Below are positions 25,376 to 36,800 of a stretch of DNA of 64,000 nucleotides, one piece after another. Positions within the stretch are counted from its first letter, which is position 1, and every line of letters starts with the position of its first letter. Origin of the DNA: Brotaphodocola faecis (GTDB taxonomy: Bacteria; Bacillota; Clostridia; Lachnospirales; Lachnospiraceae). The notes under the pieces were generated by a model. That model was given only the letters and a program-made list of their open reading frames with translations. It was not told where the DNA came from and made no database searches. The DNA lies in NCBI RefSeq assembly GCF_040096075.1, contig NZ_JBBMFJ010000012.1, positions 22,786 to 86,785 on the forward strand. Reading direction: 5' to 3'. A program made the translations under genes and the position numbers.

Positions 25376-26686
25376 ATGGAAAGAGAACTGTTTACTAAGT
25401 TGGAACGGTGGATGAAGAAAAAGAATAGAAAGCCATTGATTATACAAGGGGCAAGACAGGTCGGTAAAACATGGATTATGAAGGAATTTGGTGCCAGATT
25501 CTATGAAAATACCGTCTATATCAATTTTGATAATAATAAAGCGATGAAGGACGTATTTGAGCTGGATTTTGATTTAAAGAGGATCCTGTCGGCAATTAAA
25601 ATAGAATACGGGAAAAGTTTTCAGGCAGAGAATACCCTGATTATTTTTGATGAGATTCAGGAAGCACCAAAGGCCCTGGCATCTTTAAAGTATTTTTATG
25701 AAAATGCTCCACAGTATTCTATTATTGCAGCCGGTTCATTGTTTGGTGTTGCATTGCACCAGGGAACATCTTTTCCAGTGGGAAAGGTGGATTTTTTGAA
25801 ACTATGTCCAATGAGTTTCAGTGAATTTCTTTTGGCGGTTGGTGAAAATGGGCTGTATGAAACACTAAAGAATCGGGACTATGAACTGATCAATGCGTAT
25901 GCGGGAAAATACGTAGATCTGCTAAAGAAGTATTACTACGTGGGCGGAATGCCAGAGGTGGTACAGACCTATATTGATACTGATGATCTGTATGAAGTTC
26001 GTGAGATCCAGAATAATCTTCTCCGGTACTATGAGGAAGATTTCAGCAAGCATGCTCCCAAAGAAGTTGTGCCACGTATTATGATGGTTTGGAATTCAAT
26101 TCCTTCCCAACTGGCTAAAGAAAACCGGAAATTCATGTATGGTGCGCTGCGCGAAGGAGCACGGGCAAAGGATTTTGAACTTGCGATACAATGGCTCGAA
26201 GATGCAGGATTGATTTTGAGGAGCTACAGGGTCTCAAAGCCGGACATTCCACTTATTGCATATATGGAAATGAACAGTTTCAAGATGTTCATGTTCGATG
26301 TGGGATTATTAACCGCGAAGGCCGGATTATCGGCCAGACTGTTGCTTGAGGACAGCCGGATTTTTGAAGAGTTCAAAGGGGCACTCACAGAGCAGTATGT
26401 TGTGCAGGAACTGCATGCAGCCGGATATCCGCTTTATTATTTCGCGACAGAGCGTTCAACAGGTGAAATTGATTTCATGCTGCAGGGAGATCTTGATTGC
26501 ATCCCGCTTGAAGTAAAAGCGGAACAAAATCTTCGTGCAAAGAGCCTGAAAGCTTTTTGTGACAAATATCAGCCAGACATGGCGATTCGAAGCAGCATGG
26601 CAAATTATAAAAAAGAAGACTGGCTTATTAATGTTCCATTATATATGCTCGCTGAGTATTTAAAAAACATGGTGCATGTAAATTAG
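25376..26686 (+). CDS. AAA ATPase of the DUF4143 family
   Basis: ATG 25376 follows TGAGG and gives 436 residues. The N-terminal AAA domain has Walker A (QGARQVGKTWIMKEF, near residues 23-35), Walker B (TLIIFDEIQEAPKALASLKY, near 87-95) and a sensor-like IIAAGSLFGVALHQG. The C-terminal DUF4143 half includes YYVGGMPEVVQTYI and a restriction-endonuclease-like end, TERSTGEIDFMLQ...CIPLEVKAEQN, with E-D-E-x-K spacing typical of PD-(D/E)XK folds. Such proteins are widespread, often mobile, and of unclear function. It is unrelated to the surface-protein theme of its neighbours. Confidence 0.88.
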   Translation: MERELFTKLERWMKKKNRKPLIIQGARQVGKTWIMKEFGARFYENTVYINFDNNKAMKDVFELDFDLKRILSAIKIEYGKSFQAENTLIIFDEIQEAPKALASLKYFYENAPQYSIIAAGSLFGVALHQGTSFPVGKVDFLKLCPMSFSEFLLAVGENGLYETLKNRDYELINAYAGKYVDLLKKYYYVGGMPEVVQTYIDTDDLYEVREIQNNLLRYYEEDFSKHAPKEVVPRIMMVWNSIPSQLAKENRKFMYGALREGARAKDFELAIQWLEDAGLILRSYRVSKPDIPLIAYMEMNSFKMFMFDVGLLTAKAGLSARLLLEDSRIFEEFKGALTEQYVVQELHAAGYPLYYFATERSTGEIDFMLQGDLDCIPLEVKAEQNLRAKSLKAFCDKYQPDMAIRSSMANYKKEDWLINVPLYMLAEYLKNMVHVN

Positions 26687-26696
26687 GCTATAGGAG

Positions 26697-26728
26697 AAAC
26701 AGGCTATCGTTCGGTGGCCTGTTTTTTT
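26697..26728 (+). terminator. Intrinsic terminator of the ATPase gene
   Basis: AAACAGGC (26697-26704) pairs with GCCTGTTT (26717-26724), followed by TTTT. It lies 15 bases inside the right-hand 24-bp inverted repeat. Confidence 0.85.
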
Positions 26729-26905
26729 AGTCAGATTTGAAGTATTCATATTCCGCAGCATGGGAAGAGGAAGAAGTATCTATGATTGATGTTCGATAGT
26801 TATGATTTTTATTCAAAAGGGCTTTTGGATCAGGTTGGTAGTTTACATATCAGCATGGATCGTATACAGTGATTATAGAACAGAGGAGAAGGAGGAAAGG
26901 GGTTT

Positions 26906-27766
26906 ATGAAAAGACTAACCATTTTGTGTGCGGCGTTGACCGCAGCGATGTTTATGAATATGTCAGCATACGCTGGGACTTCAGAAGTGGCAACAGAAGT
27001 CAGTGCCGGTACTGTATGTTTACCGGGAGCTGATTTAACGGATGTAATGGGCAGCGGTGCTATTTTCAGCGATCAGCATCCGGAAATTACGGATCCGGAA
27101 TATTACTTAAAAGAATGGTACAATTCTCCGGAAGAAAGGGAACAGAGCATTTTAAATGCGCATGGAGAGTATAAGACACCATACAACAATTACATGGATG
27201 AGGCATATCCACTTTTGCAGGAATTTCTTCATAGTTTTGACTGGATCCATGCAGATGAATATACCAGATACCAGAAAGCTTTTGAAAGAGTCGGGGCAGC
27301 ATACCATGGAAATGTCTATGATGCGGATGCGGGATACAATCGCAGCAAAGAACGGTGGTTAGTTCTTCGTACCGGACATGGGATGTGTGAACAGTTTTCC
27401 AATGAACTGGCAGAGCTTTGTAAGCTGGTAGGCGTCAGATGTGAAGCATATCAGTCCTCGGCCTACCATAAGCGGTGTTTGGTACAGATTGGAGAAATCT
27501 GGTACGTGGTTGATCCAACCAATAATGGGGTGAAGAACTGCAAGGCCGTTGATTATGCGGCGGAGAGAGATCGGTATAAAAACGAGTATTTTGCATCAGA
27601 AGAAGCGCAAAAATTGCAGGAACAGTTAGATTTACAGAAAAAAGCTGAAAATGGGGAAATATCATGGCGCGAATATTATCGTACCATATGGCCAGATGTT
27701 TCTGACGAGCAAAGACAGGCGTGGCTCGGAATGACATATGATGAATATGAGCAACTTTACAAGTAG
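26906..27766 (+). CDS. Secreted transglutaminase-like protein
   Basis: A signal peptide (MKRLTILCAALTAAMFMNMSAYA) leads a 286-residue protein. The transglutaminase-like catalytic set is complete: Cys ~160 in GHGMCEQFSNELAELCKLVG, His ~187 in SAYHKRCLVQ and Asp ~202 in IWYVVDPTNNG, with the family's usual His-to-Asp spacing of 15. The tail is helical and charged. Such domains either cross-link or cleave proteins. Its place directly before a giant adhesin suggests action on surface proteins or peptidoglycan, which is inference. AGGAGGAAAGGGG precedes the start and a terminator follows. Confidence 0.85.
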   Translation: MKRLTILCAALTAAMFMNMSAYAGTSEVATEVSAGTVCLPGADLTDVMGSGAIFSDQHPEITDPEYYLKEWYNSPEEREQSILNAHGEYKTPYNNYMDEAYPLLQEFLHSFDWIHADEYTRYQKAFERVGAAYHGNVYDADAGYNRSKERWLVLRTGHGMCEQFSNELAELCKLVGVRCEAYQSSAYHKRCLVQIGEIWYVVDPTNNGVKNCKAVDYAAERDRYKNEYFASEEAQKLQEQLDLQKKAENGEISWREYYRTIWPDVSDEQRQAWLGMTYDEYEQLYK

Positions 27767-27794
27767 TGAAAGTGCTTTATAAATGGATATAGGA

Positions 27795-27830
27795 AAGCAA
27801 GCTATCAAACAAGGTAGCTTGCTTTTTTCT
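27795..27830 (+). terminator. Intrinsic terminator
   Basis: AAGCAAGCTA (27795-27804) pairs with TAGCTTGCTT (27815-27824), followed by TTTTCT. It separates the transglutaminase gene from the giant adhesin gene. Confidence 0.88.
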
Positions 27831-27865
27831 TTTTATAAAACAATCAGAAAATGGAGTATAAAGAG

Positions 27866-30800
27866 ATGAAAAAATTTCGGAAGAATAAAAAACGAATTTG
27901 TGCAGGAATATTAGCGTTTGTTCTTAGCGCATCGCCAATATTAAATGATATCCCATCATTTTTTCTTTCCAGTGAAGCTGCAACGTATGGTGATACGATG
28001 CAGGCTTATATTAAGGACTCTGGATTTCGCCAGTATTGTATTGATGGAATGTCACCAAATAATGCATTGGGAGTGGCAGACCGATATGTGTATGTAAGTC
28101 CGTATGCATCGCTGAGCGAAGCAGAGGCTGGGCAGATATTTTTTGCACTGCTATCATTAGAGGTGAGTCAAGGCGGTAGCCAGGATATAAATAAAGCGTT
28201 AAATCAGCTAAATGTGGCTGCAGCATCTATTGGATTGACGCCTATGGGGCGTACTATGTCAAAGGATGATTTAAAGCTATATTTGCACAGCGCTGCCACC
28301 AGGGCAAAATATCCGTGGGTACAGATCTGGAGTGATAATGCAGACAAATTATTGGAGGCAGCTGGGTTACTAAGCAGCAGTTCCTCCGGATCTACAATGG
28401 GTGGACTGGTGCCAGCAACTCTGGCAGGCCATACCACTCCGGAAACAGCGGTAGCCGCAGATGGAACCTTAAGTATTAAGTTTGCGCAGGACGGCTCAGA
28501 TGCTGGGTTTATCCAGTCGGTACCGCTGAAATTTTCTGTAACGGGGGAGGCTGGCTCCTACGTATCTGAAATTCCGAATGGTTGGACGTATGTAAAAACG
28601 GATACGGAGATCATCTTTACCAATCCTGGAAACAGTCCGACTCCGTTATATGTGCAGTTTGATCCAATAGGAACAAGGTATGAAACGGCAATGGGAACAT
28701 TTGCTTCGGCCAGAGATTTGTATGAACAGTGTCTGCAGCTGTGGGTGCTTCAGCAGTGTGCTGGTCAGCATAAGAAATTCCCGCGAATTGGGGTAGTGCC
28801 GGCGCAGCAGCATCAGAGACTGGCATACGTGGAAATGGCTCTTCCCAGCAGTGTGTATTATGCGTCTGTGGGAGCATCAGGCGTTTTTGGTACGGGAATT
28901 TTCTGGGGCCAGCAAGGTTTTGGTGGGAATGGTGGAAATACGCCATCGTATCCTTCTGGAACATCCAGCAGTGGCAGCCTTGAATTTAACTGTTATCGGC
29001 ATGAGGAGGACTGGACTTCTACATATAATACACAGCTGACTAAGTATGATCACGAAACAGGGGAAACTCTGGAGGGATCGAGTTTCCGGCTTTATGAGCG
29101 TTTTGATGATAAGGATCAGGTCAATCTGGAACGTGACGGAGCAGTAGAACTGTATGGTGGAACAGATCATGAAACGTATCTGTCAAAATACCTGGATAAT
29201 CCGGTTGTATGGGATGATTATCGGTTTGTTGCGACCATTACGACCAATGAAGAGGGTTATGCATCCAATACTGTAGAGCACAAATATCATTACGATAAAA
29301 CCTTCTGTGATGGCCATCCGGCACCGGCTTTTGTCGAGGTCCCGGAAGAGGAAGAAGATGAAGAAGGAGAAGTTACAAATCAGGACGAAATTGATGAAGC
29401 AAAGGAAGAAAACCGAAGACTTGCAAGTGGCTGGCTGGAATGTTTTGATGCGTGTGACGAAACTGCATCTGCAGGTACCTATGAGGGAGTCCACTTTCAT
29501 TGGCTGATGTCGGAAGTCAGCCAGGGAGAAATCTCTTCCATTGCATCAAGCGGCGGCGAGGAGGGAAGCACTCCGAATGCAGGACCGACCAGTTCGGCAT
29601 CCGGGGAGGATTCCTATGTGAATTCTGGCTGTAAGCAGGATGCGGAAGCAACATACAATAAATTTATTGCTTTGAAATACAGCTATACCTATCAGGAGGA
29701 TACTGCGCGAAATGGGTATATTCTCCATGATCTGCATAATGATGACCTTCCAATCGAGGTGATCACAACGGATTCTTCGGAAAATGGTGCAAATTCATTT
29801 TTCGCAAATGAATACAGCAATCAGATTCAGATCACGGAAGATGCCGTCCCAGAGGCAGATCCTGCCATGAGCAGAGTGGAGCAGGGCGCCGTTCATAGTA
29901 TCACGGAGTCCGAGTATGCGGAGCTGATGGGAGAAGATTTGGATGTTCCGGTACTGGAGGAAGAGAAGAAAGAAGGAATTCTTTCAAAGGCCATTTCATT
30001 TTTTACAAAAATATTTAAGATCGAAAAAGAAGTGGAGCTTGAAGAAACAAAGGCACCGGAGCGTGTGGACGGCTCGGCTGCGGATACAAAAAAATCAGAT
30101 GATGAGAAGTTTCAGGAGCATGAGACAGTGGACGGAGCGGATGAAACAACAGATTCCGATGACATTGATAATAAAAATTCATCGGATTCCGATGGTGAAA
30201 TTTTGGATTCCACGGAAGCTTCGGATAAGGATGAGGAAGATCATGAGGATAAAGGTGAAGTAGAGAACCCTGACGGCGGCATATCAGATACGGACTCAAA
30301 AGATGAGTCCGAGAAAAATGATTTCGAAACAGGCTCTGAGGACGTAGCAGAGAAAGATACCGATACTGGTAATAGCTCTGGAGACCTGGGAAATTCAGAC
30401 AGTGTGGATGATGCAGCTTCTAAAGAGCCGGACAGCGCGGTGGGAGACGTGTCTGCGAGATTGGAAACCTTTGAAGGAAAGGTATTTTCCGGCTGGATTG
30501 AAAAAGGCATTCAAAAAATTTTCGGTATTATGACTGTTTACGCAGAGACAACAGAGAATGCTGCAGGCAGTGATATAGAAAAAGAGTCGGTTTCTGCCAG
30601 GGAAACAAAGGACGATGATTCTGAGGATATTTCTGATGAAGAGGAAAGCAGACCGTCTAAAGAAGAAACGCCAATTCAGGATGTTGTAAAAGATAATCGT
30701 GATTTAAAAAATGAGGAAAATCCATCAAAAGAAGAATTGGCAGACATTGATTCAGAAGAATTCCTTGATGACGATATTGAAGATGAACAGGAATTTATCG

Positions 30801-33800
30801 AGGATGAAGAACGGATCAGTGAGATAGAGGCTCTTGGCGGCAGGAAGGTAGATCTTGCGTCAGATTCCAATGCGACCTATGTGGCGTATGTGGAATTTAC
30901 AAAGCAGAGGAATGAGGGTGATTTGACTGTATCCGGAAGTGATGAACCGGACATTTCCCTTTATGCGCAGCTTTCAGGATCTGGTAAAGAATTGTTTGAA
31001 AGTGCCTACAGCACGGCAAAAGGTTCACCGAGTGTGGGCGTACTTATTACACCAGGCCCGGCGGACAATTTCAGTCACTGCAATGATGAAGATGGCTGCG
31101 GAAATATGTGGCGTATCTATGACCACCGGACGGAGGGCGAAATCCATATCAATAAGAGGGATTTGGATCTGGAAAATGGGGCAAACGACGCATATGATTC
31201 CTATGGAGATGCTCAGGGAGACGCCACTTTAGAAGGAGCGGTGTACGGCCTGTTTGCTGCAGCGGATATCATTCATCCGGACGGGAAAACGGGAACCGTT
31301 TATATGGCAAATGATCTGGTGACAGTCACGACAACGGATAAAAACGGCGATGCTTCGTTTATGGCCTTTACGGAAGCCCCAGGAATGATCTATGACTATG
31401 AAGAGGGTGAGATCGTGGATCGCGGCCAGGGCTGGAATGCAGCATCTCCGCAAAATCTCTATGATCATGCGGAAACATACGATGAGTATACGGCAGACGC
31501 AGATGTGGTAAGAACCTATCCAGACTATAAGCTGGCAAATGGAAACTGCTGGATTGGAAGGCCGCTTATTCTGGGGGATTATTATGTAAAGGAATTGACC
31601 CGCTCTGAGGGATACGAATTATCGATCGGAAACAGAATGCAGCAGCAAACCAATCTGGGACAGGACGTAAATGCAGGGGTTCCAGGAGATTTGACCGGTT
31701 ATGCTGGCATTGTGGGGATCCTTACCGCGGAGGAGCAGATCAGTGATGAACCGACCGGAGAGGTAGACGATCCGGATTACAATCAGCTGTTCTTTACGGC
31801 TGAAAGTGAAAAAACAGGGGATTCTGGATTTGATCTTGTATTTCGAAATCTGCCGGAGGGAGCAAAACTTTACCGGAAGGACAGTATTTCTACGACGAAA
31901 GAGGTAGAGGCCGGTACCGGTATTTATGATGAAGTGCCGGTTAAAAATATCTTTGGACAGCCAGAGTATGTAGTAGTGGAAAATGATCATCAATATCCGA
32001 AATACAATCCGGACGGATCCATGAAAACCAAAACGACCAACGTGAATTTTACTGCGAAAAATGTAATCCGTGTGACCCGAAAAGGTTTGGATCCTGCGAA
32101 GGTTACGGATGTGATCCTGGCATCTGTGCCAGGAATGTCCGATGATGATCTTCTTTTAAGACTCGCATCTGTACCAGATGTGGATGAAGACTTGGCGCTG
32201 CTTAAAATCAAGGTGGAGCAGGCGCTGCGCGCAAATGGAAAAAGCTCACCAAACTATAAAAGGGGAGGAGTTACGGCTTATTCAAGCATGGATGAGCTGG
32301 TATTTGACCGCGGTGTATGGGAAGGTGAGACAGATACCTATGGTATATCCGGCGTCAGCGCCGGAAGCGCAGCTGATAAAACGGTATGTGGTTCTCCTAT
32401 TGTAACATTGACGATCAATAAGGAAGGAACAGACGGAGAGGCAGTTACATTATCTTCACTGATTGTTTCAATCCTGGATTATTACAATACCCATGATTAT
32501 TACAATTACGGAGGAGTGGACTATATCAAAGAAAATGCGGACAGCTGGACGGTAGGTTTATATGCAAACCGGACCAATTATCCGATGCTCTTTTATGTTC
32601 CGGCGGACAGTTCTTCAGGGAATGTGATATTTTACCGGGTAGCAAGTATGCCTGCAGACCACAGCCTGCGGCCAAGGGCCATTTATGTTGCATACAGCGA
32701 GGATGCACTTTATGATCCCCGCGGTGAAATGAAAAATTTCTCCGAGAATGAGGACGGTACTGTTAATGCTATCCTTTCCCCGGCCGTACAGGCAGATCAG
32801 AATGGGGATATCGTGAATGGTGTCGTAACAGAAACAGAATTTTACCAGACGGGAGAAACTCCGCTTGATCAAAATGGCAATAAAATTCCGAAAGTAACCT
32901 ATGTGGAGCGGACAGAGAAAATTTCCGTAGAAGTAAATGAATGCAAGTGGACGGAGATCTCTTTCACAAAAGAAGATAATGTCTGGATCGCCCACCAAAA
33001 TGGTAGCTATACGGATGGCTATGGAACTGAACATAATGACGAGGCAGCAACACGTTATGAGTATACGCTGAAACTTCCGGCCCGGTTCGTTTCACTGACT
33101 GAGCAGGATTGTGCAGATTTCGGGGTATCAGGAGAACTTGCAGGCACCCAGGTCGGCGGCGCTTCCTATTATCTGGCTAAAGGGGCAAGTGTTAAGGCAT
33201 ATCTGGATTATCGCAGCCTTTTAGTAGGCCATGAAAATTCCTATGTACAATCGGTGGCGCTTGATTACCCGGGACAGGATTATGTTTTCCAGGATGGTAC
33301 AGAACAGCCTGGAACCAATACCAGAAAGCTGCCTATCGGCGTAGAAGAGAGGATCATCAGCCAGCAGATCAAGGTTACAAAAACGATTGATGAGAAGAGT
33401 TACCGCAATACGAACTCCTACAGTGAGGTCCATGAGGACTGGTGGAGTCGCTTATTTGGTAATCATGCAGGGAATGGAGCATCGGATCATTCGGCGAAAA
33501 AGCTCGATAATTTTCGTTTCAAAACCTATTTGAAGTCAAATCTGGAAGCTTTGTACCGGAATGAGAATGGTGAAATTGTATGGCAGGACCGTATGGGAAC
33601 TGACCGGACGGAGGCTGAGCAGCTTGCCGCAAATAAAGCATTTCCGATGCTGGTCAACAAGATCTATACCAAGGTTCCTCATCAGACAGACCCGCTGTTT
33701 AAAAATTCCAATGATGCAGCGATCGCCAATATGGCTCTTTATGATTACCATAATGGCCTGATCAATGATGAGGCAAATACAGGTTATACAAGACTGTTGG

Positions 33801-36800
33801 AAACGGCAGACTATCTGGTTGAGGACGGAGACAGCACAAGAACGGTTGCAGGCTATAATTATGCGAAGTTTTTTGATGCAATCAGTGTTGCAAATGGAGA
33901 TAAATGGGATGATAATGCTCCGACTTATACAAGTTATAAGCCAATCGGAAATCTCATTAATCGTACTGGAGAGCAGTTGGATAATGCCCGGGTATCTGAC
34001 CGGGTGCGTCAGTTTGCAATCAGCTGGTATCTGGATGATGAAGTAAAGAAACTTGTGCATGAGGTAGGAGAAGGTACTGGAGAGAAGGAGGCCAGTGCCG
34101 GAGCAACGGCATACAGTGAAGAAACCTATGATCTGGCACTTCGTCAGGCGATTATAAAGGCAGAAAACTATTTGAAGCCGTTCTTTGCGTATGATCTTGA
34201 TGAGCTTTATGCAATTCACTGGGATAGCGAGGCAAATGGAGGCAGCGATCATGATACAACAACACTGTCTGCCAATACGATTTATGGAGATGCAGATCTT
34301 TCAAAGGACAGTGGATATGCCTATGGGTTATCGAAATATTTACCCTACGGAACCTATGTGGTGGCAGAGCAGCAACCTCATGTTGATGAACTGAATGATT
34401 TTAAAAACCGACACTATCAGATTGATCAGCCAAGGGAAGTAACATTGCCGAGTGTGTATGCATCTTATGATGCATCACAGGAGACTCCGGAAACATTCAA
34501 TTCTTTCTATAATTATGATCGGGCCGATTCCATGCAGCAGTTGGAGCAGAAATATCAGATCCGATTTGGTGAGGAAGACCATAAAATCCAGGCTCATAAT
34601 CATCATGGGGATTTTGAAGTTTATAAGTATGGCCTTGATTTGAATGAGATCACAAATGGGGTTCGTGCAGAGGCCGGAAACTATTTTGCGTTGACGCAAA
34701 GCACATGGAGGCCACTGAAAAACTATTATAACCCGGAGAACGACCGTTCTGCTGCCGAAGTGACCTATTACCTGACGGAGGGACAGAGCGGTAGAAAAGG
34801 GATTTCAGAAAATTACCGGTATAGTTCCCTGTCTGAAGATGCGGGACTTTCTGATGATGTTCCATATCCGGACGCAGAGATAACGGCTGATAACCGGCTG
34901 GGAATTCAGTACCGGGATCATGTTGCGACAATGGCGGGAATGCAGACGGCTTACGATGGGAAATATGCTGCCATGCTGGTTCCATACAGCGTGGTTGCGT
35001 CCTCTGATGAACAGGCAGAGGTAGCGGATGAAGAACCAGATGCTGGGGGCAAGGCAACGTATCGCGGATTTGCTTATGATAAGTTTGTGAACCGTTTCTT
35101 TACGGCAAAGCTTAGAATTGAAAAAATTGATTCAGAAACCCATGAGAATATCCTTCATGACGGTGCACTTTTCAACCTATATGCGGCATCCCGTGATGAC
35201 AGTGAGAGTGGTCAGGGAACAGTAAAATTTACGACAGAACCCACGCAGTTTACCGGAACAAAAGAATTTTTAACGGCAATGGGGGCTACTGACATCCGGC
35301 CGATTGCGAAAGGCCGGTTTGCAAGGTGGATTGACCGTATCACTGGTAAAGAGAATGGCATTGGTGATCTGTATAGTGGAAGCGTACCTGAGGGCACACC
35401 AATCTGCAATGAGGATGAGCAGATTGTTCTAGGGGACGAATACGGGAATAAGACCGTAGCCTTTAAAACTTATTCAACAACCAGGGACGGCCTGATGCGG
35501 GATGAGATGACAGATACGGGATCTTCTTATCAGAACCAGAATGTAGGCTATTTGGAACTTCCGCAGCCTTTAGGTGCGGGTGTTTATGTTCTGGCGGAGG
35601 TGGATCCGCCGACCGGATACGCGCGGAGCAAGCCAATCGCGATCGAGGTTTACAGTGACAAGATTACTTATTATAAGGAAGGGGCAAAAGATGATCGGGT
35701 CTTAGCAGTCGTTTATGAGGATGATGCGGACCACCAGACAACTAATGCCAATAAGCCGGAGGACAAGGTAAACGTGGCGCAGGTCTATGTGGAGAATACT
35801 CCGATCCGGCTGGAGGTTGAAAAGGTAAAAGAGTCCTATGTTGAAAAGGCCAATACGACGGCAGATAAGACGGTCAGCTACAAGATTTCTGGCCGTGTGG
35901 ATGGAAAATACAGTGAGATCGGAAAAAATCCGGATCTGGTTTATGCGTACCGGGACGGAAAATATTTAGGATATGCATGGCAGAAAGGGACCTTGGAGTA
36001 TTTAGAGGAGCGTAAGGCAGCAGGAGAACAGGTGGAAATCGTCTATTCCCACGGAACATTTGCGGGCTATGGGTATGTTACCAGGACTCTTGAAACTGCA
36101 GATGATGAAAATGGCTACGTAGCAGGAGCATTGATGACATTGTTTGATGCAATCCCGGTGGAGCGTTCGGGATTTGAGGGAGATGAGGCTTATAAAGGAC
36201 TGAAGATCGAAAGAAACCTCACGAACAATATCACCAGAATGTATATCGAACAGGGATATGCCGGAGAAAAGGTAGAGTTTGTCCGTGAAAAGGATGAAGC
36301 AGGCAAAGAACTGGAAGTAACTTTCCCGGCCGGCATTGACAAGGACGGAAACTCTATTTCAGCTACCGGCGGAGTATGGTCTGCGGTTACGTTACAGCGG
36401 CCGGATACAGATATTTTATATTATGACCTGGATGGACTGGATCCATATCAGGAGCGATATATTGACGGACAGTTCATTACCTATGTGTATGACAGAACGC
36501 ACAAACTGACGCCTGTGGAAGAGGCGGAGCGGGACCGCAGAAATTTTGCAAAGAGTGACAGCGATCATTCGATGTTTGTCTTTAAGGATGGAGTTCCGTA
36601 TTTAGAGATTACAGAGGGTGATTTTACAAAAGTAAAATACCGCAAGAATGATAAGCAGCTGGAAGTGGAAGCAGGAACCAAAATCTATCATCTGGATAAA
36701 GACGGGTACCGCGATGCTATGGTTGATTCGGCAACAGGAATGGCATATATCGAAGAATGCCGTGAAGACGGAACGGTAAGAACTTTGGTATGGCCAGTCA

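Larger units (their letters stand above)
25226..26766. repeat. Perfect 24-bp inverted repeats bracketing an ATPase gene
   Basis: Positions 25226-25249 and 26743-26766 are exact reverse complements (core CCATGCTGCGGAATATG and its complement). Between them lie one promoter, one complete gene (DUF4143 ATPase) and one terminator, and nothing else. The match ends sharply at both sides and I see no obvious target duplication outside. This looks like a self-contained cassette or an invertible segment. Confidence 0.85.
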
